Shown here in pieces: positions 1 to 11,947 of a stretch of 64,000 nucleotides of DNA. The translations under genes and the position numbers were made by a program. The stretch spans positions 15,243,509 through 15,307,508 of the forward strand of contig OX453282.1 in assembly GCA_949710005.1 (NCBI GenBank), written 5' to 3'. Under the pieces are notes generated by a model that was not told the DNA's origin, made no database searches, and was given only the letters and a program-made list of their open reading frames with translations. Position 1 is the stretch's first letter. Each line of letters begins with the position of its first letter. Source of the DNA: Ricordea florida. Its lineage: Eukaryota; Cnidaria; Anthozoa; Corallimorpharia; Ricordeidae.

Positions 1-19
1 TGTATATACATAAAGTAAC

Positions 20-3000
20 ATGTATGAAAGCAGCAATATGATTTATCCATTAATTAAAACCTTTTATAAAGACAATTTGTCAGTTTACTTTTTAAATACA
101 CATTGCTTTATTCCTGTAGGTAGAGATCAAGTTGCTATTGGACTTGCTCCTATAGATTTTGCCAACAAGAACTCAGAAAGTGCACAATCAATCTACCCTC
201 TCGCTATAGCTAATTGTAAAGAGAACAAGTAAGTTAATGGAGCTGCATAATTTATAGACTTGCTTTTATTTACATTGTAAGCCTTGCAGTCAAGCTTTTT
301 CCTTTGGAATGCAATATTGTAGATGTATATGTTGTGGTTTAAATTTTACCTTGGTTTAAAATTTTTCAAACCAGTTTGATTTTTATTTTCCTTTGTTTCA
401 GATTATGATAATCAATACAAGACAATGAAAACCAAAAATCAAACTGGTTTGAAAAATTTTAAACCAAAGAAAAAATTAAACCACAACATATACAATAACT
501 TATTTTAATAGGAATACTTTGTTCAATAAATTATTGGTATTTTGCTTTTAATTAGGGGAAATCTAAAACAACTGCTGAGAAATTTAAATTGCCAAAGGAA
601 TCGCATAAAAAAGCATGGCATTGTGGTAGATGGAAGGAGCTACACAATCAAGTTCACAGGTAAAGATAACTGAAACTTACAATAAATTGTATTTGAACTT
701 TCAAAGCTGAAATGGCCGTGGTACTTGCCAACACCACAAAAGTTGTAAAAAATAATGATTAAATTATTGTTTACTGAAAAACTTCCAAAAGAAGTATAAT
801 ATTTTCTTTAGTGTCTCATGTTCTCAGGGCTGCAAATAATATTTTTCACTTTAAAGGACATAAAATTATGTCCTACTACCATCTTAGTCAGACAAAACAA
901 AATTGTGGTTGTACATCACCAAAAACAAAAGGTTGAATTTTATTCATTGTTGCCGTAAAATGATTTACGTTGAAAAAATTGTCCGGACACGAGCAAATTT
1001 TGGTTGGCCGTCTGATGACCGACAGTTATTTGCAGCCTGTGTTCTCTATTTCACTGACTGCACTTTTTGTAGTAATGTAGTAAGAGCTTTGAATTAAAGA
1101 TAAAAAGAAAACTTATTATTTGAGTTTACATGTTAACCACCTAAATGACATGATTTTCATACTTTGTGTAAATTTAATCCTGTTGTTTTTTCTTGTATTC
1201 AGGTTGTTATGATTGTGGTTAACATTTTGTTTAATTTAATTGTTTTATTCCTTTGAAGTGACTCTTGATTACAAAGCGCTGTTACTTCTTCTACGTAAGA
1301 AAGATGACGAGGGCTATATTCTTGGAAGAAAAGGCCTTGATGTGGAATTCTGTGCATTTTGTGATGCCATTCGAGTTAGTATATGATAACTGAGGTCACA
1401 CTAAGTGTTTTAAACAGCCTTTTTGTTAGGGTCAAATAGTAAATGATTAGTAAATAGGCCAACAAGATTGTGTATTATACTAGTTTTATTTGTAAATATA
1501 GTGACACAGTTTTTATTGAAATGTCTTAATTAAGAATAGAAAGTGTACAAATTGTCAGCCAAGGAGCCATTCAAGTCAGCTATGCAAATCATCTATTAAG
1601 TAGTATGCTAGCCAGAAATCGCTCAAAGAGTGACATTGGCAACTGCATTAGTTACCTTGAGCACTGAAGTGCTATAACTTATTGCAGTAACAATCAGAGT
1701 GTTATTTAGGCTATTAACCAGCAGAATGCATTTAATGTCTGGCTCTCTGCAGGCTAGCTCTCAATTTGTCAAGACGCTTTGCCGGCTTTAGAAAAGAATG
1801 TCATTTAGCAATCTGTATAATATAATCAAAGTTAAATTACAAGTGCAGCTAAAAATGCCCAACAAGTTTTCAATTTTTAATTTCAATTTTTTTATGGGAA
1901 TTTACTAACTGGTGCCAGGTTCCAGTATAATTTTTCGGTTTGCTTGGTTTCTTCTTCTAGGCATGCACATGCCATGGAGCTGCTCCTGATGAAACCTGTT
2001 TGGACTGTTTAAGATCTAAAGCTAATATTGGAAGGTAATGTTCATAATTATTTCAATCCAATAATTGATAATATATACTGTCACTGATCATATAAAGTTG
2101 ACAAATATAGTCCTTAAATTGTAACTAAAATTGAAATGCAGATGATGGACAGTGACTTGTGCCTGTTCTTTAGATAATTGAAATGCCATGATGCTGCCAA
2201 ATATTTTGGTAATAAATAAATTAAACTGAAATTAACAAAATTAAGAGAATGATATTTAATTACTCGTCAAGATGTGTTTTTTCCCCCCGGCTGAAAATTA
2301 AAAAACCATATCATTTTTTGAATGTTTACTAAGGAATAAATATTTACTGCAGCTTTATCTCAGTATTTTAAAATCATACTCAAAAAGTTAACTTCTAACT
2401 ATTCTTAACTGCAGTGTAGGAAACTTGATTACCAAAGTCAGCCTTTTTTTTCAGATGTACAGGCATCCGTGATGACCTTGATTTTCTTTTGGAGGAAGAA
2501 CTAAGCAGCATAAACCTCTGTGCACTACATTGCGAGATGCGTAACTGCGAGCAACTTTTGGGATCATTAGGTTTATTTGCCTATCGTATTGGAAGTCTGG
2601 ACATTCTAAATGAGGCTTTGTCCGAATATGGACCTGAAAAGAGTAGAGAGTTTCCCCGTATCACGATCAAGGAAAGGAAAGGGCAACAGACAGGAATAGA
2701 CAGGAATAACATACATGTAGCCTCTTTCTCAGGTATTGTTTGTGCATTTGTTTATGTGGCAATCAAATATTCGAACCTCTTGCTTTCAAGATAAGGTTTT
2801 CATTGTTTATAAGTAGTTATAATTGACCCAGCACTTCCAGAAGGCCAATAATGCCCATTAGTTGACTCCACATCAAATAAGTTTCTGATGAATCGATAAA
2901 CAAAGGAAAAAGAACCCTGTTGTCATTTTAGCGGGAACTGTTAACAGTTGTAATAAATTATTAAAATATAACTCAAGCTCAATCCTTGTCTTTTCTTTAG

Positions 3001-6000
3001 GATCCACTGAAAGACAAATTCTTAAAAATTTCGAAATGATTGTGGAAAAATCCTTACCAGTGCATAAAGTTGCAAAGTACTACCAAGAATGCAGTGGTTC
3101 TGGAAAGCAAGTGATTCTAAACTATGTTACCTTCTTTGAGGAGAGAATAACAGTAGGTGCAACAAGATGGCATTTGTACATGCATGTTGTGGTTTAAATT
3201 TACGTTTGGTTTAAAATTTTTCAATCAAGTTTGGTTTTTATTTTTCATTGTCTCAAATTCGCTTTCATGATCCGAAACAAAGGGAAATAAGCTGGTTTGG
3301 AAATTTTTAAACCAAAGATAAATTTAAACCACAACATACATAACACAGCACTTCACTTTTTGGATATCACTCATCAGTAGGTTATTTTGTGGAACAAAGA
3401 ATTAAGAAGGTTGCATAACATATGTATTAGTAGAGTCATCATGACACTAATGAAAGCCTTACACGAAACATCAACAAGTACGTACCTTAATTAGTTTGTT
3501 ACTTTTTGTTTTTATAGTTCATAAATGACATGCTTGAGAAAGAAACATTTGTGCGGGATTTTGGTTCAAGACAAGAGACAGTTACCCTGAAGGATACTGC
3601 AGGTACAATGTAGAAGCCATAGGGGCAGAGACCTTCAGAGATTGATGTCTATTGTATACAATGTATTAAGTTAGAGATGAAATGTTTTCTTTTATTATGC
3701 TTTTAGAACTTAAAGAGTTTTTGGATGGTTGTAAAGAGCAGTGGATCAACAAACAAAAAGAGGTTGAACAAAGATTCTTGGAGCTGGAGAAAAAAGATCA
3801 ATCTGCAGTTAAGGAGCCAAAGCAGAAAAAAAGAAAAAGAACCAAGAAAGAATCACAACGGTTCCCGATCAGTGAAGATTCGTTTGCAAAATATGCAGCC
3901 GACCTTCAAATAGAGTTTTATGTCAAGGTACAGAGTGGTAAAAGGCATTGATTTTCTAGTATGTGACACTGACATTTAACTCAAATAATTCATGAAGTCA
4001 ATGCCGTTGCATCAATTTAGAACTATATAACCCATTATTTTGTTTTTGAAAAAGTTTGGGTGAATTCTTCTCGTGTCTTCATCATGTATGTCATCTCTTA
4101 TCTGAGCATATTAACTTATGGTAAAATGCATAAATCTATTGTGTCAGACAATTAAAATGCTGTAAATTGTGTTCTTGACATTTTCAGGTTTGTCGTGATT
4201 GGAGAGACATCGCTTTAACCATACGAGACAAAGTTTTCAAACAAAATGAGGAACAGTTGATTGATATCCATGATGTGAAGGTAAAACAATACGTGATGTA
4301 TCTCAAACTTACATGTTACAGTGCGACGCGCCTTATCATGGCCACCCAACAAATTTTTTTTACAAGTTAGCCAATAAGGTTGCACGATTATGATTGACAG
4401 CCACAATTTCATAATGCTTGGCTTTGCGCGACAAAATATCCCTAGTTTGCATAAAAACAAAAACTGGGTGTAATTAATGAACAACAAAATTGGTTTCCAC
4501 ATATCAGAAGATTTTTTTATCAGTGAACAGTTACATATGTGAACTTTTATTTTATTTGAATTGTGTTTTAGTGCAAAGAGTGGGGATTTCTTTTGAAGCA
4601 ACTGTTTGGTCAACAGCTTGGCATGGGGGATTATGGTCATCTAGTGGTTGATCACAGTGCTATGCTCCTGAGGAATTTTCGCTCATTCTACAAGTATTCT
4701 GGACAAGGATTTGAATCCTCACACAAACTCCATAGGCAACTTTACTCAAGAGCTACAAATCATGATTCATCTGGACCAGGCGAATCATGTAAGTTATAAA
4801 TAATTTATAGCCTAATTCATAACAACTGTAAACAAGAAAAGTAAAGCCGAAGGAAGGAAAAAAAAGTTACTTCAGTCTGAAATAAAGGCTCTTTAAGCTA
4901 ATAAAACTTTATTTCCTTTCAGTAAATCAAATCCTTACTCACTGGTATGCGACTGTGCTGTTAAGTCTGCGATATGCCTTTTATCAAGCAAAAGACTGCA
5001 TTATTTCAGGTGTGTATTGTAAATACTTACTAACAGTAAAAATTTAATTTGCCAGAAAGGGCTGTCTGCTTTTAAATTACTTTTACTTTTAAATTACTGA
5101 CATCAACTAAAGGTTTGAGATGTTAGGTAATTACCTTAATTTTTGAATTTGTCTTTGTCCTAGGCAAGAAAAAGTTTAAATACCGTGGGTGTGGTTTTCA
5201 AAGCATTGATGTTAAATTATGGACAGAGGAAACTAAACACTGGATCGTGACAATCAATGATCTTTTCAATCAACTGTTTGGAGGCGACTTTCTCTTGTGC
5301 AAATACAATGCAGACCATGGAACCAGCGTCGATGCGAGTGTGGTTTCAGGTATGTTTGAGTACAACCATGAGCAATGGGAAGCTCAATATGCCAAGAGCG
5401 TGATTAGCCATGCAGAGAGAGAACTACAGCCTGGTTTGTCTTCTCAAAAAGATGCCATCCCAGAATTCTGCCATCCTAGAAGATTTTTGGCCATTGACTT
5501 GCTACATGATGTTGCAAGAAATCTAACCCTGGACTTAAATGACCATTCAACACCAAAGCCTGAACCAGTACACTGTGATGACCTTGTAAACTGTGTCTTG
5601 GAAGAATCACTGATAATTGGACCTATCTCTTCAGACACTGATGTAATGGAAGACGAGTCCCTGTCAGTTCTACATGATGCCATGGTTGATGAGGTAGGAA
5701 ATATATCTTTGGACTTAAATGGCCATTCAACACCAAAGCCTGAACCAGTAAACTGTGACGACCTTGGAAACTCTGTCTTGGAAGAAAAAGAACCTATCTC
5801 CTCAGACACGGAGATAATGGAAGATGAGTCACAGTCAGTTCTACATGATGCTATGGTTAAGGCGACCACAAGAGCTGAAATAGCTGCAGTGTACAGCTTA
5901 TTACCTCCAGTGTCAAGGAGACCAATTGCTGCTCAAGATCTACATCCAGTTTATGGTGTGTCTGTAAGATTGGATGATCCTTTTTCTCTATACGAACGTC

Positions 6001-6923
6001 CTTGTGAAAGTGTTGTTAAGAAAGCTCAAGACATTTTGCATGATGAAAGAAAACATGGAAAGAATGCATGTGGCATTGACATCTTGGGTATGGGTAAATT
6101 CTCAGAAGATGGTCTGGCAGTATTCAAGAAGTTTTGTAGCATTGTAGAAACAAGCCGTAAGGTGAAATCTGAAGCAGGTTGGCTCTCCCAACTGAAATGT
6201 CCATCACAAGAGTTACAGCAACTTCAAAGTGCTCTTTGGAATCGGACACCCACCAGTGTAATTCTGAAGTTTGGTAAGAAAAGTATTGATGTCACCTCCT
6301 TTTCAGATCTAGCAGAAGAAAGGTATATTGACAGTTTTGTGATAGACATTTCTATAGCCAAATATTGGGAAGAAGCCAGAGCAAATGGAAAGGATGATAC
6401 TCTGTACTTCCCAACTGAATTTTATGACTGGTTGAAGTCAGATGATAAACATTTTAAGCAAATGCAGCTGAGAAAAATAACATCAAGGCTGAATGATTTT
6501 AGTCATCTGCAGCAAATCCTGGCACCAGTCCATTTGCCAAACCACTGGGGACTAATTTGCATTGAACTGGCAGATATGGAAATCTATTTTGACGATGGAC
6601 TAGCCTCTGTTCCCCCACGAACTGCTCTTCCTGCTGCCAAAGAATTGCTAAACTTGCTTGCTGAAATGAATCCACTATACCCACTTCTTCAAAGCAAGTT
6701 CTGGCACCAGTGCAATAGGTTCAAGCGCTTTGGAATGCCTTCCCAAGCACCAGTTGACTCCAGGATGATTGGAGTCGGAAGCTGTGGAGTTGGAGTGATT
6801 ATGGCTGCCAGAGACTTTCTTGAGAATGGATCATCCTGTATAAACAATTTTAAGTGGAGATACTGTGACATGCATTTGCACCGTAAAAACCTTGTGTTAC
6901 AGATTCTGAGTTGGAGCACATAA
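20..6923 (+). CDS. 12-exon gene, C-terminal Ulp1/C48-like cysteine peptidase
   Basis: Twelve exons join in one frame with GT/AG borders: 20-228, 556-659, 1259-1374, 1961-2034, 2455-2732, 3001-3152, 3518-3602, 3707-3927, 4188-4280, 4572-4788, 4923-5009 and 5164-6923. All phases agree, giving about 1131 codons. The first exon may begin upstream of the window, so the start is uncertain. Exon 4 has a CTCHGA...CLDC cysteine cluster and exon 8 a basic coiled segment (KQKKRKRTKK). The last exon ends in a Ulp1-type fold: His in NHWGL (nt 6543), Asp in FDDG (6591) and Cys in GSCGVG (6783). The usual oxyanion Gln before the Cys is not obvious. C48 peptidases cleave SUMO or other ubiquitin-like proteins; the substrate here is unknown. 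Similar peptidase fusions occur in transposon-derived genes, so this may be a domesticated or repeat-family gene. Confidence 0.8.
330..488. repeat. Hairpin MITE copy 1 (TGTTGTGG family)
   Basis: The 159-bp unit starts TGTTGTGGTTTAAATTT and ends with its inverted complement, so almost the whole length folds back on itself. It lies in intron 1 of the Ulp1-like gene, flanked by TATA-like bases. No coding capacity is seen. A second copy is in intron 6 of the same gene and a degenerate one is near 35.4 kb. Confidence 0.85.
3185..3336. repeat. Hairpin MITE copy 2 (TGTTGTGG family)
   Basis: The 152-bp foldback has the same ends as the copy at 330-488 (TGTTGTGGTTTAAATTT and complement) but a diverged loop. 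It sits in the intron between exons 6 and 7 of the Ulp1-like gene. Two copies in one gene show a recently active non-autonomous family. Confidence 0.85.
5524..5860 (+). repeat. Coding tandem duplication in the Ulp1-like gene
   Basis: Two units about 180 bp apart encode near-identical acidic blocks (HSTPKPEPV...CDDL...SSDT...MEDES...VLHDAMV). They lie N-terminal to the peptidase domain and keep the frame. The second unit is slightly shorter. The block is probably a disordered linker that expanded by duplication. Confidence 0.85.
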
Positions 6924-7055
6924 TGTGTCATGAAAGTTGTTTTTCACAGCAAAAATGCTGTGAAAATATTGCTGCATGTATTTTATTTACAAGTTTTTTA
7001 TGAATTCTGTTTGCATTTAACTTTTATTGAAATTTTTTCAGTTCTGTCTTGCATA

Positions 7056-8650
7056 GTCAGGTCATCTGAAGGCAGAATTGTAACATTTCCAATACTAACA
7101 TATTTATTTCATTCAATTAATTTTCTGTCTTTCCTGGGTGGTCAGCTCATTTTGAGCTGTTGTTATCTGAAGGCAGAATTTTAACAATTTTTTTGTTCAG
7201 TTCTAACCATTTTATTCATTTCATTCAATTAATTTTCTGTCTTTCCTGGGTGGTCAGCTCATTTTGAGCTGTTGTTATCTGAAGGCAGACTTTTAACAAT
7301 TTTTTTGTTCAGTTCTAACCATTTTATTCATTTCATTCAATTAATTTTCTGTCTTTCCTGGGTGGTCAGCTCATTTTGAGCTGTTGTTATCTGAAGACAG
7401 AATTTTAACAATTTTTTTGTTCAGTTCTAACCATTTTATTCATTTCATTCAATTAATTTTCTGTCTTTCCTGGGTGGTCAGCTCATTTTGAGCTGTTGTT
7501 ATCTGAAGGCAGACTTTTAACAATTTTTTTGTTCAGTTCTAACCATTTTATTCATTTCATTCAATTAATTTTCTGTCTTTCCTGGGTGGTCAGCTCATTT
7601 TGAGCTGTTGTTATCTGAAGACAGAATTTTAACAATTTTTTTGTTCAGTTCTAACCATTTTATTCATTTCATTCAATTAATTTTCTGTCTTTCCTGGGTG
7701 GTCAGCTCATTTTGAGCTGTTGTTATCTGAAGGCAGACCTTTAACAATTTTTTTGTTCAGTTCTAACCATTTTATTCATTTCATTCAATTAATTTTCTGT
7801 CTTTCCTGGGTGGTCAGCTCATTTTGAGCTGTTGTTATCTGAAGGCAGAATTTTAACAATTTTTTTTTGTTCAGTTCTAACCATTTTATTCATTTCATTC
7901 AATTAATTTTCTGTCTTTCCTGGGTGGTCAGCTCATTTTGAGCTGTTGTTATCTGAAGGCAGACCTTTAACAATTTTTTTGTTCAGTTCTAACCATTTTA
8001 TTCATTTCATTCAATTAATTTTCTGTCTTTCCTGGGTGGTCAGCTCATTTTGAGCTGTTGTTATCTGAAGGCAGAATTTTAACAATTTTTTTTTGTTCAG
8101 TTCTAACCATTTTATTCATTTCATTCAATTAATTTTCTGTCTTTCCTGGGTGGTCAGCTCATTTTGAGCTGTTGTTATCTGAAGGCAGAATTTTAACAAT
8201 TTTTTTTTGTTCAGTTCTAACCATTTTATTCATTTCATTCAATTAATTTTCTGTCTTTCCTGGGTGGTCAGCTCATTTTGAGCTGTTGTTATCTGAAGGC
8301 AGAATTTTAACAATTTTTTTGTTCAGTTCTAACCATTTTATTCATTTCAATCAATTAATTTTCTGTCTTTCCTGGGTGGTCAGCTCATTTTGAGCTGTTG
8401 TTATCTGAAGACAGAATTTTAACAACATTTTTTCCATTTCTAACCATTTTATTCATTTCAATCAATTAATTTTCTGTCTTTCCTGGGTGGTCAGCTCATT
8501 TTGAACTGTTGTTATCTGAAGGCAGAATTTTAACAATATTTTTTCCATTTCTAACCATGTTATTCATTTCAATCAATTAATTTTCTGTCTTTCCTGGGTG
8601 GTCAGCTCATTTTGAGCTGTTGTTATCTGAAGGCAGAATTTTAACAATCA
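7056..8650. repeat. 112-bp satellite array, about 14 units
   Basis: Anchoring on CAATTAATTTTCTGTC, unit starts fall near 7111, 7223, 7335, 7447, 7559, 7671, 7783, 7897, 8009, 8123, 8237, 8349, 8460 and 8571. Spacing is 112 bp with 111- and 114-bp variants from T-run length. Units alternate (GAAGGCAGAC versus GAAGACAGAA, then GAAGGCAGACC versus GAAGGCAGAA), which points to a dimeric higher-order unit. The array follows the stop of the Ulp1-like gene closely. No conserved reading frame is seen. Confidence 0.95.
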
Positions 8651-8976
8651 GTTGTAACTTTCATTTGAAATAATTGCGATTCTGTCTCTTTAGGTGACCA
8701 GAGTAATTAAAGCTGTTTTTTTATTGAAAGGCAGACTTTAATAAATAGTATTTAAACTTTACATTTGTCTTAAAGAATTAAATTTTAAACTGCAATCTGA
8801 CCTGTCCTCTGACGTGAATGCAGTTTTTCAACGGCAAGGGTTTCTTTCCCTATTCATTTCATTGTCAATGTCAATTTTCTTTTTTCCTCTGACATTTAAG
8901 ATCCATCCAAAATATTAGATGAACAAAACAAAATCATAGTTGAACTCTTAAACTACAACCAAAACTTATAATTTTG
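8651..8976. other. Degenerate satellite edge and 3' flank
   Basis: The first about 100 bp is a decayed satellite unit (GGTGACCAG...GAAAGGCAGACTTTA). The rest is AT-rich and ends at the stop codon of the minus-strand zinc-finger gene. I see no gene. Confidence 0.6.
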
Positions 8977-10382
8977 TCACAGATTTACTTTTGAAACATA
9001 AAAACGCAAAACGAGCTTCCCATGGTTACTAGTTGAAAACATCTCTGGCCACCAGATCAGTTCGAATTCTCTCGTCGCTCTTCCTTCACCATGCCCAACA
9101 ACAATTTGGATTTGCTGTGTTGCCGATTTGCCCGTTGACCTGCTGTGGGCCTTTGCTTTGGCTGCCTCCAATGCCGTTTTGCCATCTAGTGGATGCATGG
9201 TACAATCAGCCACTTCTTTGTCTCCAAGGTAAGCCTTTTTAAGGTGTAAAGTTACACCACTTCTTTCACCCAGTGCAGCAATCATGTCACTGATGTCAAA
9301 ACTTCTATAGTGCATAACTTTAGATGTATTTTTCCATACAGGGGGGCGCAAGTGCCTCTTCTCTCTTGCACTATTTATAAAAGCGTTTGGCATATCCGCC
9401 AGCAAGGCCTGGACAAAATCTTCTGGTACGTCGTACCTTTCGACACGACACCATTTCCCTAATAGCAAGCAGTAAATGAGACTTGTTAGCAAAAGCCACA
9501 GCTTCAAAAGTAATGTAGACATGGCACTTCATGAAAATCACAATTAAAAAAATGCAAGCAAAAACAAGCTCGAATATGGATAGATTTTGTTTAAATTGGA
9601 ACAGCACTGATGCTGTAGATATTGCTAAATGCAAAACCTTGACAGAAGTTTAAAGAAAGATGGTGATGATTCGAATTTAACTTGTCCAATATTGTCAGTG
9701 ACAACTGATAAACCGCCGACTGAAAAATCGGTAATTGTAGTTTAATTTGTTTGCCGTAAAATACGTTGTAATACCTTAGTCTGCTCATTGTAAACACTCT
9801 ACAAAGAAAATCGATCTTGGTGATCTTAGCGACCAGTTGGAATGAAGTGTGACAGTCACGCTATAGTGTCGCACAGTGACGCAAACAAAGAAGCACAAGG
9901 GTCTGCAATCTGGACTCTACGTTTCGCTTCAGTTTACGGAGTCAGAACGATTTGTTTTAACGTGCTAAAAGTTTTTTGGGAATGATTTCCGCACAGGTCC
10001 CTACTTTATTATGCATGCGTAGCCATATTGTTTCATTCTGCAATAACAAAAAGTGTTTACATGTGAACAATTCATCTGGTGCATGCATAATGAAGTAGGG
10101 ACCGGTGCGGAAATCTTGCCGTTTTTTGTGCTTACCTGGGGCTTTGGGATGCAAGCAAGAATTCATGCTGTCCACAATTCCCACTAACCATTGCTTATAG
10201 CTGGCAGGCCTGCGTCCTTTCCTTGTTGTGGACGGAAGGCGTACAACTTCCTGGCCATTATAAAATGGCAAAGATCGCACCATTTTTGCGGCACTGTGTT
10301 TTGCATCTCGGTGTCTTAACAGAGAAGTCGTTGTGTTAAATTCGGAAGGACAGTGATCACAATGCGTTTTATAAACGGCCAT
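8977..10382 (-). CDS. Two-exon C2H2 zinc-finger protein
   Basis: Exon 1 is 10382-10136 and exon 2 is 9458-8977, joined through a GTAAGC donor and a CTATTAG acceptor in matching phase. This gives 242 aa. The N-terminus carries one classical C2H2 finger (C8, C11, H24, H29). The remainder is basic then mixed, with no family I recognise. One isolated finger suggests nucleic-acid or protein binding rather than sequence-specific multi-finger recognition. The start ATG at 10382 faces the kinase gene start at 10856, so the two may share a promoter. The intron contains a foldback element at 9984-10115. Confidence 0.7.
9984..10115. repeat. Foldback element in the zinc-finger gene intron
   Basis: Inverted arms 9984-10017 and 10081-10115 (GATTTCCGCAC...GTGCGGAAATC, with GGTCCCTACTT inside) flank a loop of about 63 bp. 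It lies just downstream of the exon 1 donor. It looks like a small MITE or solo foldback and has no coding capacity. Confidence 0.8.
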
Positions 10383-10855
10383 GACTAAGTTCCCGGTAAA
10401 TGCGCAACGTGGGCTTTAATTTTCCGCCGGAAGTACGCTCTCAAATTAGCCAATCATAAACACGTAATATTTATGTGTCACTTTTTACAAGGGTTATACT
10501 GAACAAAAGGACATTGTGCAAAATTTTTTGTTACGTTTTCATTTTCAAGGGAGGGAGGGGGAGGTAGTAAATTGTGTAACGCAAATTGCGCTTCTATATA
10601 AGTAAAAAGGAGTAATCGTGCGACTGAAGCGAAGCGATTACAAGAAAAACCATGGAAACTATTGGGAAAACCCGCTTCAATTATTTTTTTCGTATTAAGT
10701 AAGACTCGGCAAAAATAATCCATGTATCCCATCCCACCTAGAAGAATCAAGGTCCATCCCCTCGTGGGAGGAAATAACACTCCTGGTGTTCCTGGGATTT
10801 TTCCGCACATGATCCAATTCACGTTGCACCGGTCTGATTTGCAATCAAACTAAAC
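10383..10855. promoter_or_regulatory. Head-to-head intergenic region
   Basis: This 473-bp gap lies between two divergent start codons (zinc-finger gene to the left, kinase to the right), so it is inferred to hold both promoters. A purine-rich GGGAGGGAGGGGGAGG run is at about 10548. No convincing TATA box was placed. Confidence 0.45.
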
Positions 10856-11947
10856 ATGGCAAGAAGCAGGAAAAATATCAAGGATTTGGAGAAAATGAAA
10901 GGCATTCGAATCAAAGCGAAAAAACGGTGGAGGAATAACAAAAAAAGGAACATGTGCCAAGAAAACGCCCTTGATTTAGTCGCCCCGTCTATTAGCAATC
11001 AGACAAGAGGTCAAGAGAAAAGCATCGTCGATCTTGATGTTTCTGCTGCAAAATCTTCAACTCAAAGACCATCGGTTAGCGGTAAACCAAGAGTGGAAGA
11101 AGATAAACGTCCCATTGTAGATGCGCCGACCCGTAAGCCAGACGAAACGATCCACCAAGTTTCTGAAGTTCAGAAGGCCATAGCAGTCAAAGAAATCAGC
11201 CCTTTTGAAGTTGTTCGCTCGGAAAGATTACTTGGTAGTGGAACATTTGGAACTTGCTACCTTGCCCACTACAGAGGACTCTTGGTTGCAGTGAAAGAAT
11301 TCAAAGTTCATAATTCCAGGCCAATTAGTCAAATCCAAAAAGATGTTCTGCACGAAGCGAAAATGATAAACCATTTGGGTGACCACCGCGGGCTGCCGCT
11401 GCTATATGGTATTATCACGAAGTCGCTGCCTTTGCGACTGATAACTCAGTTCCACGGCGAGAAGAAGCAAAGTTTAACCTTACGTAATGCTATCAAAAAG
11501 AAGAAATTTGACAAGCCTTGTTGGCTAGCAATTTTAAAAGATGTTATAAGAGCGGTTGATCATGTTCACAAATCGGGCCTCCTCCACAACGACCTGAAAT
11601 CCAACAACGTGGTGTTAGAGAACAGAACCGGAACCATACAGTGGAATCCAGTAGTCATTGATTTTGGAAAGGCAACATTTATTGCAAATCCAAAGCCACT
11701 AATGCGCCTATCAGCTTCCGCACAAAAGGAGTACCGTAAGAGATATCCGCACATCGCCAAAGAAATCGTTCAAGGATCGGACCAACAAAGTGTTTTATCG
11801 GATATTTACTCACTTGGAAAGATTTTGCTTGATGTTCTTGATTTGCTCCCAACGGCAACAGCACATTCATTGCGAGCGGCGAAGAGTGCCACTGACGACG
11901 ACCCCAAAAAACGGCCAACGTTAGATAAACTTTTTGCTGCTTTGTAG
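10856..11947 (+). CDS. Intronless protein kinase, 363 aa
   Basis: It is one uninterrupted frame from ATG to TAG. The basic N-terminal about 115 residues look disordered. The kinase domain runs from about 118 to the end, with all core motifs: glycine loop GSGTFG (127-132), Lys147 in VAVK, alphaC Glu167, catalytic HND (244-246) with Lys248 and Asn250, DFG (269-271) and SDIYSLG (helix F). The activation-segment end (YPHIAKE) is unusual in place of APE. The catalytic set predicts an active Ser/Thr or dual-specificity kinase. The lack of introns among spliced genes suggests a retrocopy origin. The kinase group cannot be assigned by eye. Confidence 0.85.
   Translation: MARSRKNIKDLEKMKGIRIKAKKRWRNNKKRNMCQENALDLVAPSISNQTRGQEKSIVDLDVSAAKSSTQRPSVSGKPRVEEDKRPIVDAPTRKPDETIHQVSEVQKAIAVKEISPFEVVRSERLLGSGTFGTCYLAHYRGLLVAVKEFKVHNSRPISQIQKDVLHEAKMINHLGDHRGLPLLYGIITKSLPLRLITQFHGEKKQSLTLRNAIKKKKFDKPCWLAILKDVIRAVDHVHKSGLLHNDLKSNNVVLENRTGTIQWNPVVIDFGKATFIANPKPLMRLSASAQKEYRKRYPHIAKEIVQGSDQQSVLSDIYSLGKILLDVLDLLPTATAHSLRAAKSATDDDPKKRPTLDKLFAAL

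Noticed and set aside
7056..8650. Regular repeats that might suggest a CRISPR array
   Set aside because: The whole 112-bp unit repeats without unique spacers and the context is eukaryotic; it is a satellite.
10478..10822. 114-codon minus-strand open frame between the zinc-finger and kinase genes
   Set aside because: Low-complexity product, no motif, and it fills the probable shared promoter; no splice partner seen.
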